Counted from the first letter of the stretch, positions 22,701-35,759 are shown. The stretch is DNA of 64,000 bases from Gigantopelta aegis (GCF_016097555.1 NC_054707.1:83564653-83628652), one strand, 5' to 3'. Made by a program: numbers and translations. The notes: a model not told the origin generated them from the sequence alone.

Positions 22701-23510
22701 TACGAGAGTCGGTAGCAGTGAAACAGGCAAATATTACTTTTAAATGGATTAGAGCTTGTCTTCATACCCGTTACTTCTCAGATGTACGTGCATTTATAAC
22801 TATAAAAAATGCATTTCGTGGTATTAGAAGCACCAATACGATCATAAACACAGAAATGAATAATATAAACAATAAAATGTAAGTAATGTCCGAGTTCAAT
22901 TACCAAACACGGCTCTAATCGGCCGCAGTGTTTAAAAACTAGGGTCTGTCGCTTTAATATAGGAGTCATGAGGTTCGAGTTGTTACAGTAAAACAAAACC
23001 CGGCAGGTCACCGAGGGCAAGCGATCCAACAACCCATCGCACCTGAGGCGATCGTTAAACAAAGAGCTACAAAACGCCTGGAAGCATATATTTACTAATA
23101 CTACACTTAATCCCTGAACCCACAGTTGAGTATACTATATTAGTTTCTACAGTGAAACCCTTTATGTGTTTACTACAGATAAAACTCATTACTCAAAACA
23201 GAGGTTACAGATACACACTCAAACACGCACTAATCAATACCCGTAGAATACACAACAACTGATGCACGCCAGGTAACAACAGGTTTCTCTTTAAACGCAC
23301 CAGCATTTCGTTTTCACAATACTGTACGGTATTTTAGTACTAAAAGGTTTTTACTTGAAATAGTAAAGTCTTCCTAACATCAAGTCACGTGTTAATTATT
23401 CCTGGGTGTTTAAACATGTATAACTTCACCCGACATAACCTGTTTAAGTGTTCTGAACTGTCCAACTTCTCGACATTTCACTTACGAATATGGTGTATTT
23501 CTAAGTTCAG
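22700..23510. other. Intergenic, no gene seen
   Basis: Contains sequence that looks like a dispersed repeat (AAAACTAGGGTCTGTCGC, 22935-22952), but I cannot delimit it. Confidence 0.45.
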
Positions 23511-23772
23511 TTCAGCTCAACTTTATTTCTGTGCTTATATCCAATTAAGGTTCAAGCACGCTGTCCTGGGCACACACCTCAGCTATCTGGGCTGTCTGTC
23601 GAGGACTGTGCGTTAGCTGTTAGTGGTTAGTGAGAGAAAAAGAGGGTATAGTGGTCTTATACCTACCCACCGAGTCGTTGACTCTCGCTCTGGGTGGGAG
23701 CAAGTACCGATCTGCGAACCCAGTACCTACCAGCCTTACGTCCGATAGCTTAACCACCGAGGCCGGATATAT
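23510..23772 (-). mobile_element. Third SINE type, near full length
   Basis: On the minus strand it begins CCGGCCTCGGTGGTTAAGCT (A box TTAAGCTATCGG), has B-box-like GGGTTCGCAGATCGG and ends GAACCTTAATTGGATATAAG, then CACAGAAATAAAG. The head resembles the GCCTCGGTGG type; the body and tail are different. Confidence 0.75.
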
Positions 23773-23948
23773 TTCTAAAATGTACTATTGAAAACCCGCT
23801 ATCATCCAACTTGTGCATTCTTCTAGACGGCCACATCACCAAACTGTCTCACGCTTCTCCGACAGAATCACTCCAAAACTTCATCGTATTGTTATTAGGC
23901 GCTAGGGCAATTTCCACGTAATCCACACGAGTAATCGTAATTTACAAT

Positions 23949-24257
23949 GCATATAATAATCAGATACGCATATAATAATCAAATACGCATATAATAATCA
24001 GATACGCATATAATAATCAAATACGCATATAATAATCAGATACGCGTACAATAATCAAATACGCATATAATAATCAGATACGCATACAATAATCGGATAC
24101 GCATACAATAATCAAATACGCATATAATAATCGGATACGCATATAATAATCGGATACGCATACAATAATCGGATACGCATACAATAATCAAATACGCATA
24201 TAATAATCAAATACGCATATAATAATCGGATACGCATATAATAATCAGATACGCATA
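23949..24257. repeat. 19-bp minisatellite, about 16 copies
   Basis: Unit GCATATAATAATCAGATAC with variants AAATAC, GGATAC and ACAATAAT. Confidence 0.95.
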
Positions 24258-24472
24258 CAAGGAAACTACTCAAGCCATTTGCATAAGTGATTGAATCGGA
24301 ATACGCGTTGAGAGCTAATCTCAATTACCTTTCCGAGACGGAATGTTTCCAAGACATCGTAAATCAGCGCAAGTAGTTCAGAGACAACCACACGGAGGTT
24401 GTGAAAGAAAACACTAGTTCTGTTTGTCTGGCGGCCTGTCACTTCAAACATATTGTGAGAAGGCGGTCGCGC

Positions 24473-24527
24473 GGGGGGGGGGGGGGGGGGGGGGAGGGGG
24501 GGTGAGGGGGTTTGGGGGGGGGGGGCT
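24473..24527. repeat. Poly(G)-rich tract
   Basis: About 55 bp, nearly all G, including one run of about 22 G and another of about 11. Expected to form G-quadruplex-like structure. Confidence 0.95.
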
Positions 24528-25101
24528 GACTGTATTCAAGTGAATGTTGAACTCGGATAAAGAATATATATTTTATCTGGTCTTCTTTTTTTCCCCAAGA
24601 TGCGTTGTTGAAGGTACTCAGATACGAATGCAGAATTTTTTCTTTGGGAGGGTGTATTCAGGGAGGGAACATAAGGTTAAGATGGTCACCTACATAACAG
24701 TATTGAAAAGTACGCTAACATATCTGGTAATCGTCCACAGAAATATGAAGCTGACCAAAATATTACATGTTCCCCACTGAAAAACTCAATAAACGCATTG
24801 TATCCATCTGCTAAACAATGGATTTTGATGGGTGCTTCAAATCCACAGGGTGTATCTGCGCGCGCACTCCTAGCACCCTCCCCTTGGATCCGTGCCTGGT
24901 ATGGGGGGTGGGGAGAGTTTATTCGAGCAGATTGTTTTCTCTATTTTATGTCCATAACACACTCACAAAATAACTTATAATCTGTAGCTGGTTAAATACA
25001 CTGAGTATTATTTGATGGCTGGTTGACGCTCACCCACCACTAACACGATAGTGTCTGAAACGTTTTCCGTAAGGCTCATGGTGCTTCTTTAACACATCCA
25101 A
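24528..25101 (-). other. Putative 3' UTR and downstream region of the zinc-finger gene
   Basis: About 180 bp after the stop codon there is AATAAA on the minus strand (24918-24923). No other coding feature is seen. Confidence 0.5.
24918..24923 (-). promoter_or_regulatory. Candidate polyadenylation signal AATAAA
   Basis: First AATAAA downstream of the zinc-finger stop codon, in context CGAATAAACTC. Confidence 0.5.
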
Positions 25102-26763
25102 TCAGGACCCGTCACTCTTACTGAGCGGCACGTCGGGTTTCTTCCCGCCGTGTCGGGAGGCGCGATGTCGTTTGTACCTGGTGTAGTGGTCGAAACTCTC
25201 CCCGCAGTCCTTGCACGTGTAGTCTTTCTCGCCCGTGTGTTTCCGCTTGTGCGACGCGTACGCGCCGTAATAACTGAACTCCTTGGGGCAGAACTCGCAC
25301 TTGAAACTCTTTTCGTTGGCGTGGGAGCGCGCGTGCTTCTTCAACTCTTTGAAGTCCGCGAACGCCTCGGTGCACACGTCACACTTGAATCTCTTGTCCG
25401 TGGAGTGCACGCGTCGGTGACGCGACAACGCGTACGGGTAGCCGAACTTCCGGTTGCAGACCTCGCACCGGTACGGCTTTTCCCCGGTGTGCGTGCGCAT
25501 GTGTCGCTTCCGGGCACACAGGTGGGAAAACGCCTGTCCGCATATGTCGCAGGGGTAAGGCTTGACGCCCGTGTGCGTGCGCTCGTGCGCCGTCAGGTTG
25601 CCCTGCTGGGTGAAACATTTGCCACACACGCTGCACTCGTAGGTGCTCTGGCCCAGGTGAATGTCGACGTGGTGCTTCAGCGTATAGGCGGCGCTGAACG
25701 TCTGGCCGCAGATGGTGCAAGGGAAGGGCTTCAGTTCGCCGTGAGTCGCTTCGTGTCTGACCAGCCCGGACTTCTGTGAGTAGTACTTGCCACACTGCGA
25801 GCAGCGGAACGCCTTGACGCCCGTGTGTGTAGCCACGTGGCTCTTCAACAACTTGGCGTTCGCGAAGACCTTGCCGCACTCGGGACACATCCAGGACGAG
25901 TTCTCCAGATGGGTGTACATGTGGCGCTTCAGGGACAGGTCTTCGAAGAACTCCCGCTCGCACACCTTGCATTTGTACGCTTTCTCCGCCGAGTGAGACA
26001 AAAGGTGTCGCTCGAACTTTAATTTGCTGGAGTATTCCAAACCACAGTTGCCGCACATGAAACGTTTCGTCTGGACGCAAGCTTCCGCATCATTGTTCTG
26101 TACATCAGTGTGCACATTCGCAGCCGAACCATCCTTATTTTTCAATTCATCTTCACTATCAGTTTCATTACTTGACAAACCAGACCCGTTGCCATTGTTT
26201 AGATCGATACCATCGGAATTGCAACTAGGCGACGAGGAACCACCATGGACATCATTGCTGCTCCCCTGTCCAACTTGAACTTCACTGAAGGACGAAGCAG
26301 CTGAATCGTCATCATCAAAACTTCCACCATTACTAACAACAACATTGCCCACATCATAACTGTCCACAAAATCTTTATTTCTGGCCATATCGTTGTCTGA
26401 ATTGCTGTTGACATTACCTTTACTATCAGGTTCATGTGTGGGACGTGGATCAGACTGTTTACTGTGACTATTAATCTCTGTATGGTGTGGATCTGTGTCA
26501 CTAGAAGCAGCAGATATATCACTGTGTGGAGAGGAAGAGTTTTCTAATGTATTGTTGTCAGATGCATCATTCGAGTCATCACGACAAGAAGCAACAGCCT
26601 TCTCTGTTGGGTGACAAGTGGTATAAACCGTGTCTGAAGTAGTCCAGTCACCAGGTGGGGACTCACACAGTACAGTGTCACTTCGCTTTGGAACCGTCCT
26701 CTTCCTCTTGTTCACCACACGTCGAACTGGCAGCGATACATCTGGCACAGCAGTAGTAGCCAT
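25102..26763 (-). CDS. C2H2 zinc-finger protein, 11 fingers, single exon
   Basis: Uninterrupted 553-codon gene, probably a nuclear DNA-binding transcription regulator. Residues 14-27 are basic (RRVVNKRKRTVPKR), a likely nuclear localisation signal. Residues about 58-230 are Ser/Asp/Asn-rich, acidic and low-complexity, possibly an activation or interaction region. Eleven CxxC...HxxxH fingers occupy residues 235-538 in 28-residue steps, some joined by TGEKP-like linkers (HTGEKPYRC, HTGEKDYTC); the last has HxxxxH. The start is the first ATG after an in-frame TAA 27 nt upstream, although TTTCCTGCCAG just before it could also be a splice acceptor, in which case an untranslated exon lies upstream. 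Finger DNA is GC-rich (25100-26080), the N-terminal half AT-richer. No KRAB, BTB or SCAN domain. I cannot name an orthologue. Confidence 0.93.
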   Translation of the reverse strand: MATTAVPDVSLPVRRVVNKRKRTVPKRSDTVLCESPPGDWTTSDTVYTTCHPTEKAVASCRDDSNDASDNNTLENSSSPHSDISAASSDTDPHHTEINSHSKQSDPRPTHEPDSKGNVNSNSDNDMARNKDFVDSYDVGNVVVSNGGSFDDDDSAASSFSEVQVGQGSSNDVHGGSSSPSCNSDGIDLNNGNGSGLSSNETDSEDELKNKDGSAANVHTDVQNNDAEACVQTKRFMCGNCGLEYSSKLKFERHLLSHSAEKAYKCKVCEREFFEDLSLKRHMYTHLENSSWMCPECGKVFANAKLLKSHVATHTGVKAFRCSQCGKYYSQKSGLVRHEATHGELKPFPCTICGQTFSAAYTLKHHVDIHLGQSTYECSVCGKCFTQQGNLTAHERTHTGVKPYPCDICGQAFSHLCARKRHMRTHTGEKPYRCEVCNRKFGYPYALSRHRRVHSTDKRFKCDVCTEAFADFKELKKHARSHANEKSFKCEFCPKEFSYYGAYASHKRKHTGEKDYTCKDCGESFDHYTRYKRHRASRHGGKKPDVPLSKSDGS

Positions 26764-27118
26764 GGAAACTGACTGGCAGGAAACGTTTTTTTATTTCCAA
26801 GCTGTAATTTTGATAACGAAACAAATTCTGTTTTCCTTCTTCAGTGAAGAATGTTTTTGGGGTGTTGTTGTTTTGGATTTGTTTGTATTTAATCTGGAAG
26901 TAAATAAAACAAATAATAACCAATTTTTTTATCGTTTTTGTACACAATTCAGTGGTGGATTCAGAAAACCTTTTTTTTTTCTTCTTTTTTTGGGGGGGGG
27001 GGGGGGGGGGGTATGAAATTTGGTCGAAGGCCACAAACGTTCCCAATATTGGGATTCCTCGGATTCCCCAACCTAAAAAATAGAAACAAAATTAAAATAT
27101 AAATGTCTCAAAATACAC
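26764..27118 (-). other. Upstream region of the zinc-finger gene
   Basis: AT-rich, with a T-run and poly(G) at 26970-27011. GTGGTGGATTCAG near 26951 resembles the end of a dispersed C/G-tract element (see 37268-37320 and 46519-46806). I see no TATA box that I trust. Confidence 0.45.
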
Positions 27119-27695
27119 ATATACACCGTGTATAGATCATACTGTTCACTGAAGGGGTGGGTGGACACTGCAATGTAACACATACACCATGTATAGATCA
27201 TGTTGTTCACTGAAGGGGTGGGTGGACACTGCAATGTAACACATACACCATGTATAGATCATGTTGTTCACTGAAGGGGTGGGTGGACACTGCAATGTAA
27301 CACATACACCATGTATAGATCATGTTGTTCACTGAAGGGGTGGGTGGACACTGCAATGTAACACATACACCATGTATAGATCATGTTGTTCACTGAAGGG
27401 GTGGGTGGACACTGCAATGTAACACATACACCATGTATAGATCATGTTGTTCACTGAAGGGGTGGGTGGACACTGCAATGTAACACATACACCATGTATA
27501 GATCATGTTGTTCACTGAAGGGGTGGGTGGACACTGCAATGTAACACATACACCATGTATAGATCATGTTGTTCACTGAAGGGGTGGGTGGACACTGCAA
27601 TGTAACACATACACCATGTATAGATCATACTGTTCAATGAAGGGGTGGGTGGACACTGCAATGTAACAAATATACACCATTTATAGATCATATTG
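27119..27695. repeat. 61-bp minisatellite, about 9.5 copies
   Basis: Units (CATACACCATGTATAGATCA..., GGGGTGGGTGGACACTGCAA) are nearly identical in the middle and diverge at both edges. Confidence 0.97.
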
Positions 27696-27984
27696 TTCAA
27701 TATAAATTGGAGATATTCAAACATGACACCAAAGAATAACAACAGTATAACATTTATAACAATGGTAGTGAGTCACAATGGAAAATAGATGCAGAGATAT
27801 TTATGCTATGCAGCTATGATATACAGGTGTGCCTCAAATAGGGTAGCGCCTATGGAATTATAGTTAATTCAATACAAATGCATAAAACTACTCCATGTTC
27901 CAGTTTTGAAAATAAAAACTGAATGATCCTATGCAATTTCTTCAGTAATGCATCACTTAAATGTACATGAATTCTACTAATTTC

Positions 27985-30900
27985 TGTGATGGGTATAGTA
28001 CAGTACAGAGCTCTGTATGTATTACATGTAGGGGTATGATACAGTACAGAGCTCGGTGTGTATTACTTGTAGGGGTATGGTACAGTACAGAGCTCGGTGT
28101 GTATTACATGTAGGGGTATGGCACAGTACAGAGCTCTGTATGTATTACATGTAGGGGTATGGCACAGAGCTCGGTGTGTATTACATGTAGGGGTATTGCA
28201 CACACAAAGCTCGGCGTGTATTACATGTAGGGGTATGGCACAGTACAGAGCTCGGCGTATATTACATGTAGGGGTATGGTACAGTACAGAGCTCGGCGTG
28301 TATTACATGTAGGGGTATGGTACAGTACAGAGCTCGGCGTATATTACATGTAGGGGTACAGAGCTCGGCGTGTATTACATGTAGGGGTATGGTACAGTAC
28401 AGAGCTCTGCGTGTATTACATGTAGGGGTATGGTACAGTACAGAGCTCTGCGTGTATTGCATGTAGGGGTAAGGTACAGTACAGAGCTCTGCATGTATTA
28501 CATGTAGGGGTATGGTACAGTACAGAGCTCTGTGAGTATTACATGTAGGCGTATGGTACAGTAGAGAGCTCTGCGTGTATTACATGTAGGGGTATGGTAC
28601 AGTACAGAGCTCTGCGTGTATTGCATGTAGGGGTAAGGTACAGTACAGAGCTCTGCATGTATTACATGTAGGGGTATGGTACAGTACAGAGCTCTGTGAG
28701 TATTACATGTAGGGGTATGGTACAGTACAGAGCTCTGCATGTATTACATGTAGGGGTATAGTACAGTACAGAGCTCTGTATGTCTTACATGTAGGGGTAT
28801 GGTACAGTACAGAGCTCGGCGTGTGTTATATGTAGGGGTATGGTACAGTACAGAGCTCTGCATGTATTACATGTAGGGGTATGGTACAGTACAGAGCTCT
28901 GTGAGTATTACATGTAGGGGTATGGTACAGTACAGAGCTCTGTGAGTATTACATGTAGGGGTATGGTACAGTACAGAGCTCGGCGTGTATAAAATGTAGG
29001 GGTATGGTACAGTACAGAGCTTGGCGTGTATTACATGTAGGGGTATGGTACAGTACAGAGCTCTGTATGTCTTACATGTAGGGGTATGGTACAGTACAGA
29101 GTTCGGCGTGTGTTACATGTAGGGGTATGGTACACTACAGAGCTCTGTCTGTATTACATGTAGGCGTATGGTACAGTATAGAGCTCTGTGTGTATTACAT
29201 GTAGGGGTATGGTACAGTACAGAGCTCGGCGTGTATTACATGTAGAGGCATGGTACAGTACAGAGCTTGGCGTGTATTACATGTAGGCGTATGGTACAGT
29301 ATAGAGCTCTGTGTGTATTACATGTAGGGGTATGGTACAGTACAGAGCTCGGCGTGTATTACATGTAGGCATATGATACAGTACAGAGCTCTGTATGTAT
29401 TACATGTAGGGGTATGGTACAGTACAGAGCTCGGCGTGTATTACATGTAGGGATACGGTACAGTACAGAGCTCGGCGTGTATTACATGTAGGGGTGTGGT
29501 ACAGTACAGAGCTCGGCATGTATTACATGTAGGGGTATGTTACAGTACAGAGCTGTGTGTGTATTACATGTAGGGGTATGGTACAGTACAGAGCTCTGTG
29601 TGTATTACATGTAGGGGTATGGTACAGTACAGAGCTCTGTGTGTATTACATGTAGGGGTATGGTACAGTACAGAGCTCTGTGTGTATTACATGTAGGGGT
29701 ATGGTACAGAGCTCTGTGTGTATTACATGTAGGGGTATGGTACAGTACAGAGCTCTGTGTGTATTACATGTAGGGGTATGGTACAGTACAGAGCTGTGTG
29801 TGTATTACATGTAGGGGTATGGTACAGTACAGAGCTCTGTGTGTATTACATGTAGGGGTATTGTACAGTACAGAGCTCTGTGTGTATTACATGTAGGGGT
29901 GTGGTACAGTACAGAGCTTGGCATGTATTACATGTAGGGGTATGGTACAGTACAGAGCTCTGTATATATTACATGTAGGGGTATGGTACAGTACAGAGCT
30001 CTGTATGTATTACATGTAGGGGCATGGTACAGTACAGAGCTCTGTATATATTACATGTAGGGGTATGGTACAGTACAGAGCTCTGTATATATTACATGTA
30101 GGGGTATGGTACAGTACAGAGCTCTGTATGTAATACATGTAGGGGTATGGTACAGTACAGAGCTCTGTATGTATTACATGTAGGGGTATGGTACAGTACA
30201 GAGCTCGGCATGTATTACATGTAGGGGTGTGGTACAGTACAGAGCTCGGCATGTATTACATGTAGGGGTATGGTACAGTACAGAGCTCTGTATGTATTAC
30301 ATGTAGGGGTGTGGTACAGTACAGAGCTCGGCGTGTATTACATGTAGGGGTGTGGTACAGTACAGAGCTCTGTGTGTATTACATGTAGGGGTGTGGTACA
30401 GTACAGAGCTCTGTGTGTATTACATGTAGGGGTATGGTACAGTACAGAGCTCGGCGTGTATTACATGTAGGGGTATGGTACAGTACAGAGCTCGGCGTGT
30501 ATTACATGTAGGGGTATGGTACAGTACAGAGCTCGGCGTGTATTACATGTAGGGGTGTGGTACAGTACAGAGCTCGGCGTGTATTACATGTAGGGGTGTG
30601 GTACAGTACAGAGCTCGGCGTGTATTACATGTAGGGGTGTGGTACAGTACAGAGCTCGGCGTGTATTACATGTAGGGGTGTGGTACAGTACAGAGCTCGG
30701 CGTGTATTACATGTAGGGGTGTGGTACAGTACAGAGCTCGGCGTGTATTACATGTAGGGGTGTGGTACAGTACAGAGCTCGGCGTGTATTACATGTAGGG
30801 GTGTGGTACAGTACAGAGCTTGGCGTGTATTACATGTAGGGGTGTGGTACAGTACAGACCTTGGCGTGTATTACATGTAGGGGTATGGTACAGTACAGAG

Positions 30901-33900
30901 CTCGGCGTGTATTACATGTAGGGGTATGGTACAGTACAGAGCTCGGCGTGTATTACATGTAGGGGTATGGTACAGTACAGAGCTCTGTGTGTATTACATG
31001 TAGGGGTGTGGTACAGTACAGAGCTTGGCGTGTATTACATGTAGGGGTATAGTACAGTACAGAGCTCTGTATGTACTACATGTAGGGGCGTGGTACAGTA
31101 CAGAGCTCGGCATGTATTACATGTAGGGGCATGGTACAGTACAGAGCTCGGCATGTATTACATGTAGGGGCATGGTACAGTACAGAGCTCGGCATGTATT
31201 ACATGTAGGGGCGTGGTACAGTACAGAGCTCGTGGTACAGCAGATGTATTACATGTAGGGGCGTGGTACAGTACAGAGCTCGGCATGTATTACATGTAGG
31301 GGCGTGGTACAGTACAGAGCTCGGCGTGTATTACATGTAGGGGCGTGGTACAGTACAGAGCTCGGCATGTATTACATGTAGGGGCGTGGTACAGTACAGA
31401 GCTCGGCGTGTATTACATGTAGGGGCGTGGTACAGTACAGAGCTCGGCGTGTATTACATGTAGGGGCGTGGTACAGTACAGAGCTCTGTATGTATTACAT
31501 GTAGGGGCGTGGTACAGTACAGAGCTCGGCATGTATTACATGTAGGGGCGTGGTACAGTACAGAGCTCGGCATGTATTACATGTAGGGGCGTGGTACAGT
31601 ACAGAGCTCGGCATGTATTACATGTAGGGGCGTGGTACAGTACAGAGCTCGGCATGTATTACATGTAGGGGCGTGGTACAGTACAGAGCTCGGCATGTAT
31701 TACATGTAGGGGCGTGGTACAGTACAGAGCTCGGCATGTATTACATGTAGGGGCATGTAGGGGTATGGTACAGTACAGAGCTCGGCATGTATTACATGTA
31801 GGGGTATGGTACAGTACAGAGCTCGGCATGTATTACATGTAGGGGCGTGGTACAGTACAGAGCTCGGCATGTATTACATGTAGGGGTGTGGTACAGTACA
31901 GAGCTCGGCATGTATTACATGTAGGGGTGTGGTACAGTACAGAGCTCTGTGTGTATTACATGTAGGGGTATGGTACAGTACAGAGCTCTGTGTGTATTAC
32001 ATGTAGGGGTGTGGTACATGTAGGGGAGCTACAGTACAGAGCTTGGCGTGTATTACATGTATGGTACAGTATTACATGTAGGGGTATGGTACAGTACAGA
32101 GCTCGGCATGTATTACATGTAGGGGTATGGTACAGTACAGAGCTCTGTATGTATTACATGCATGTAGGGGTGTGGTACAGTACAGAGCTTGGCATGTATT
32201 ACATGTAGGGGTGTGGTACAGTACAGAGCTTGGCATGTATTACATGTAGGGGCATGGTACAGTACAGAGCTCTGTGTGTATTACATGTACATGGTACAGT
32301 ACAGATGTATTACATGTACAGGTATTACATGTAGGGGTGTGGTACAGTACAGAGCTTGGCATGTATTACATGTAGGGGCATGGTACAGTACAGAGCTCGG
32401 CATGTATTACATGTATGGTACAGTACAGAGCTCTACAGAGCTCGGTGTATTACATGTAGGGGTATGGTACAGTACAGAGCTCTGTATGTATTACATGTAG
32501 GGGTATGGTACAGTACAGAGCTCTGTATGTATTACATGTAGGGGTGTGGTACAGTACAGAGCTCTGTGTGTATTACATGTAGGGGTGTGGTACAGTACAG
32601 AGCTCGGCATGTATTACATGTAGGGGTGTGGTACAGTACAGAGCTCGGCATGTATTACATGTAGGGGTGTGGTACAGTACAGAGCTCGGCATGTATTACA
32701 TGTAGGGGTGTGGTACAGTACAGAGCTCGGCATGTATTACATGTAGGGGTATGGTACAGTACAGAGCTCGGCATGTATTACATGTAGGGGTATGGTACAG
32801 TACAGAGCTCTGTGTATTACATGTATTACATGTAGGGGTATGGTACAGTACAGATGTATTACATGTAGGGGTGTGGTACAGTACAGAGCTCTGTGTGTAT
32901 TACATGTAGGGGTATGGTACAGTACAGAGCTCTGTGTGTATTACATGTAGGGGTGTGGTACAGTACAGAGCTCTGTATGTATTACATGTAGGGGTGTGGT
33001 ACAGTACAGAGCTCGGTATGTATTACATGTAGGGGTGTGGTACAGTACAGAGCTCTGTATGTATTACATGTAGGGGTGTGGTACAGTACAGAGCTCGGCA
33101 TGTATTACATGTAGGGGTGTGGTACAGTACAGAGCTCGGCATGTATTACATGTAGGGGTGTGGTACAGTACAGAGCTCGGCATGTATTACATGTAGGGGT
33201 GTGGTACAGTACAGAGCTAGGGGTGTGGGCATGTATTACATGTAGGGGTGTGGTACAGTACAGAGCTCGGCATGTATTACATGTAGGGGTATTACATGTA
33301 TGGTACAGTACAGAGCTCTGTATGTATTACATGTAGGGGCATGGTACAGTACAGAGCTCTGTATGCATGTATTACATGTAGGGGTGTGGTACAGTACAGA
33401 GCTCGGCATGTATTACATGTAGGGGTGTGGTACAGTACAGAGCTCGGCATGTATTACATGTAGGGGTGTGGTACAGTACAGAGCTCGGTATGTATTACAT
33501 GTAGGGGTGTGGTACAGTACAGAGCTCTGTATGCATGTATTACATGTAGGGGTATGGTACAGTACAGAGCTCGGCATGTATTACATGTAGGGGTGTGGTA
33601 CAGTACAGAGCTCTGTATGTATTACATGTAGGGGTGTGGTACAGTACAGAGCTCTGTATGTATTACATGTAGGGGTGTGGTACAGTACAGAGCTCTGTAT
33701 GTATTACATGTAGGGGTGTGGTACAGTACAGAGCTCTGTATGTATTACATGTAGGGGTATGGTACAGTACAGAGCTCTGTATGTATTACATGTAGGGGTA
33801 TGGTACAGTATAGTACAGTACAGAGCTCTGTATGTATTACATGTAGGGGTATGGTACAGTACAGAGCTCTGTATGTATTACATGTAGGGGTGTGGTACAG

Positions 33901-34350
33901 TACAGAGCTCTGTATGTATTACATGTAGGGGTGTGGTACAGTACAGAGCTCAGAGCTGTGTGTATTACATGTAGGGGTATGGTACAGTACAGAGCTCAGA
34001 GCTATGTATTACATGTAGGGGTATGGTACAGTACAGAGCTCTGTATGTATTACATGTAGGGGTGTGGTACAGTACAGAGCTCTGTATGTATTACATGTAG
34101 GGGTGTGGTACAGTACAGAGCTCTGTATGTATTACATGTAGGGGTATGGTACAGTACAGAGCTCTGTATGTATTACATGTAGGGGTATGGTACAGTACAG
34201 AGCTCGGCATGTATTACATGTAGGGGTATGGTACAGTACAGAGCTCGGCATGTATTACATGTAGGGGTATGGTACAGTACAGAGCTCTGTATGTATTACA
34301 TGTAGGGGTATGGTACAGTACAGAGCTCTGTATGTATTACATGTAGGGGC
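27985..34350. repeat. 41-bp minisatellite, about 155 copies, 6.4 kb
   Basis: The unit reads TATTACATGTAGGGG.RTGG, then TACAGTACAGAGCTC, then a variable part (TGTATG, TGTGTG, GGCGTG, GGCATG). Each unit has the palindrome TACATGTA; the CTCTGTA variant also makes TACAGAGCTCTGTA. GTG, GCG and ATG subtypes form local blocks, so homogenisation is regional. Short rearranged units cluster at 32020-32450 and 33200-33980. Frames of 60-100 codons on both strands are repeat artefacts. Confidence 0.98.
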
Positions 34351-34835
34351 ATGGCCAATGTGATACATGCATGTATTTTGTTTAGATAATGAGAAACAAA
34401 CCCACCCCTAAATAATGAGAGAAAAAAAACCTCACCTTTAAATTCAAATATATTTTCAGAGACAGAATAAGTGTTAACACATATCAAAGCCATTGACATA
34501 CAGGTGCAAGTGGTGAAAATCAGTAAAACCCAAAATACATGTAGGTCTTGTCGACTAATATCTATCATTCTATGAGAAATCTCACCTCAGTGTTAAAGAA
34601 AGGAATGTTTCTTGAATAACACCCCAGCACATTTCAACCTACAGCTGTAACTATTAGCAGTAGCTGTCATTGGCCAAATCGCCATACACAGGGTTTTCGC
34701 TGTCACTGGCCAAATCGCAAAATGTTTACTAAAGTTGAATTTGGCAAATATCTTTCATTAACAATTCACCAAAAAGCTAATTTGAAAATTGTCTGTCATT
34801 TATAGATCTATGCATCTGATATGCACACTTTCTAC
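34351..34835. other. Non-coding, with a SINE-tail-like scrap
   Basis: AAAGAAAGGAATGTTTCTTG near 34597 resembles an inverted SINE tail. No gene seen. Confidence 0.45.
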
Positions 34836-35006
34836 AGACATGATAGCACTGCACACACCATGTATTTTAATATAACTGTGACTGGATTTTATAGACAGGA
34901 TAGCACTGCACACACCATGTATTTTAATATAACTGTGACTGGATTTTATAGACAGGATAGCACTGCACACACCATGTATTTTAATATAACTGTGACTGGA
35001 AAAAAC
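34836..35006. repeat. 57-bp tandem repeat, 3 copies
   Basis: Each unit carries GACAGGATAGCACTGCACAC, a SINE-body phrase, then ACCATGTATTTTAATATAAC; a piece of SINE appears to have been amplified in tandem. Confidence 0.9.
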
Positions 35007-35418
35007 TAAATGGATTTGTTCTTTGCCTAGGATATTATAATATTTACTAGTTTATTATGCATATTGTTTACAATAAACAGTTATATATATATATATATAT
35101 GTTATTTTTTCCATGCTATCGTTATGGCCTGGGTCACTACAAAACATAGAACATGGTTATGACACACCTCTCATTCCATTAGTCTCTGTAACAGCTGCAA
35201 AGTTTAAACTGATTAAATGAATGTTACAGTTTATCATCTAAGGATAATAAATAATTTATTACATTTGCTGCATAAGTATCACATAAATATGGAAGTCATT
35301 TAATAATTGTTTTATACCCTCGCTCACATTCATGGAACAAAATAATTCACAAATTCATTCCTTAAAAATTTCACATGGCATTCTCACTCAACCAATAACC
35401 TATATATGATAATATATA
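35007..35418. other. AT-rich non-coding stretch
   Basis: Includes a short (AT)n at 35083-35100. No gene seen. Confidence 0.5.
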
Positions 35419-35602
35419 TACAGTAAATCCCCCCCTAAACCTGACACGCCCGGGACCAAGTAAAATGTCTGGATTTAAATGGTATCTGGTTTAGAGATGT
35501 TCTCTTTTGTACTGATATTTAAAAAGGGAACCATGAAAAAGATCTGGTTTTTAGAGAATTCTGGTTATACAGAGGATCCGGTTTTGAGAGGTTTCACAGT
35601 AT
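35419..35602. mobile_element. Candidate MITE, about 185 bp
   Basis: Ends are imperfect inverted repeats flanked by TA runs: TATACAGTAAATCCCCCCC on the left and, on the other strand, TATACTGTGAAACCTCTC on the right. The inside is itself loosely symmetrical (CTGGTTTAGAG, GGTTTTGAGAGG). No coding capacity. Confidence 0.5.
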
Positions 35603-35639
35603 ATATATTATATCAGTGTTTACCCCAGGATTTTTTTTC

Positions 35640-35735
35640 AGAGGGTTGGCAAAATAGTTTGACGTTAACTGAGCCCCGAAAGGGTGCGAAAATGCTAGGG
35701 GAGTTCGGGGGCATGCTCCCCAGTAATGTTTTTTT
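35640..35735 (-). repeat. Dispersed repeat (GGGGGCATGCTCCCC block)
   Basis: Its reverse complement (GGGAGCATGCCCCCGAACTC, CCCTAG) is similar to 43320-43385 on the plus strand and more distantly to 40860-40898. Confidence 0.6.
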
Positions 35736-35759
35736 TAATTTCCAGTTGTTTTTTTATGC

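Noticed and set aside
25150..25779. 209-codon plus-strand frame over the zinc-finger gene
   Set aside because: Shadow of the GC-rich finger repeats on the opposite strand.
27985..34350. CRISPR-like regular array
   Set aside because: No unique spacers between repeats, units are contiguous 41-mers, and the DNA is clearly eukaryotic.
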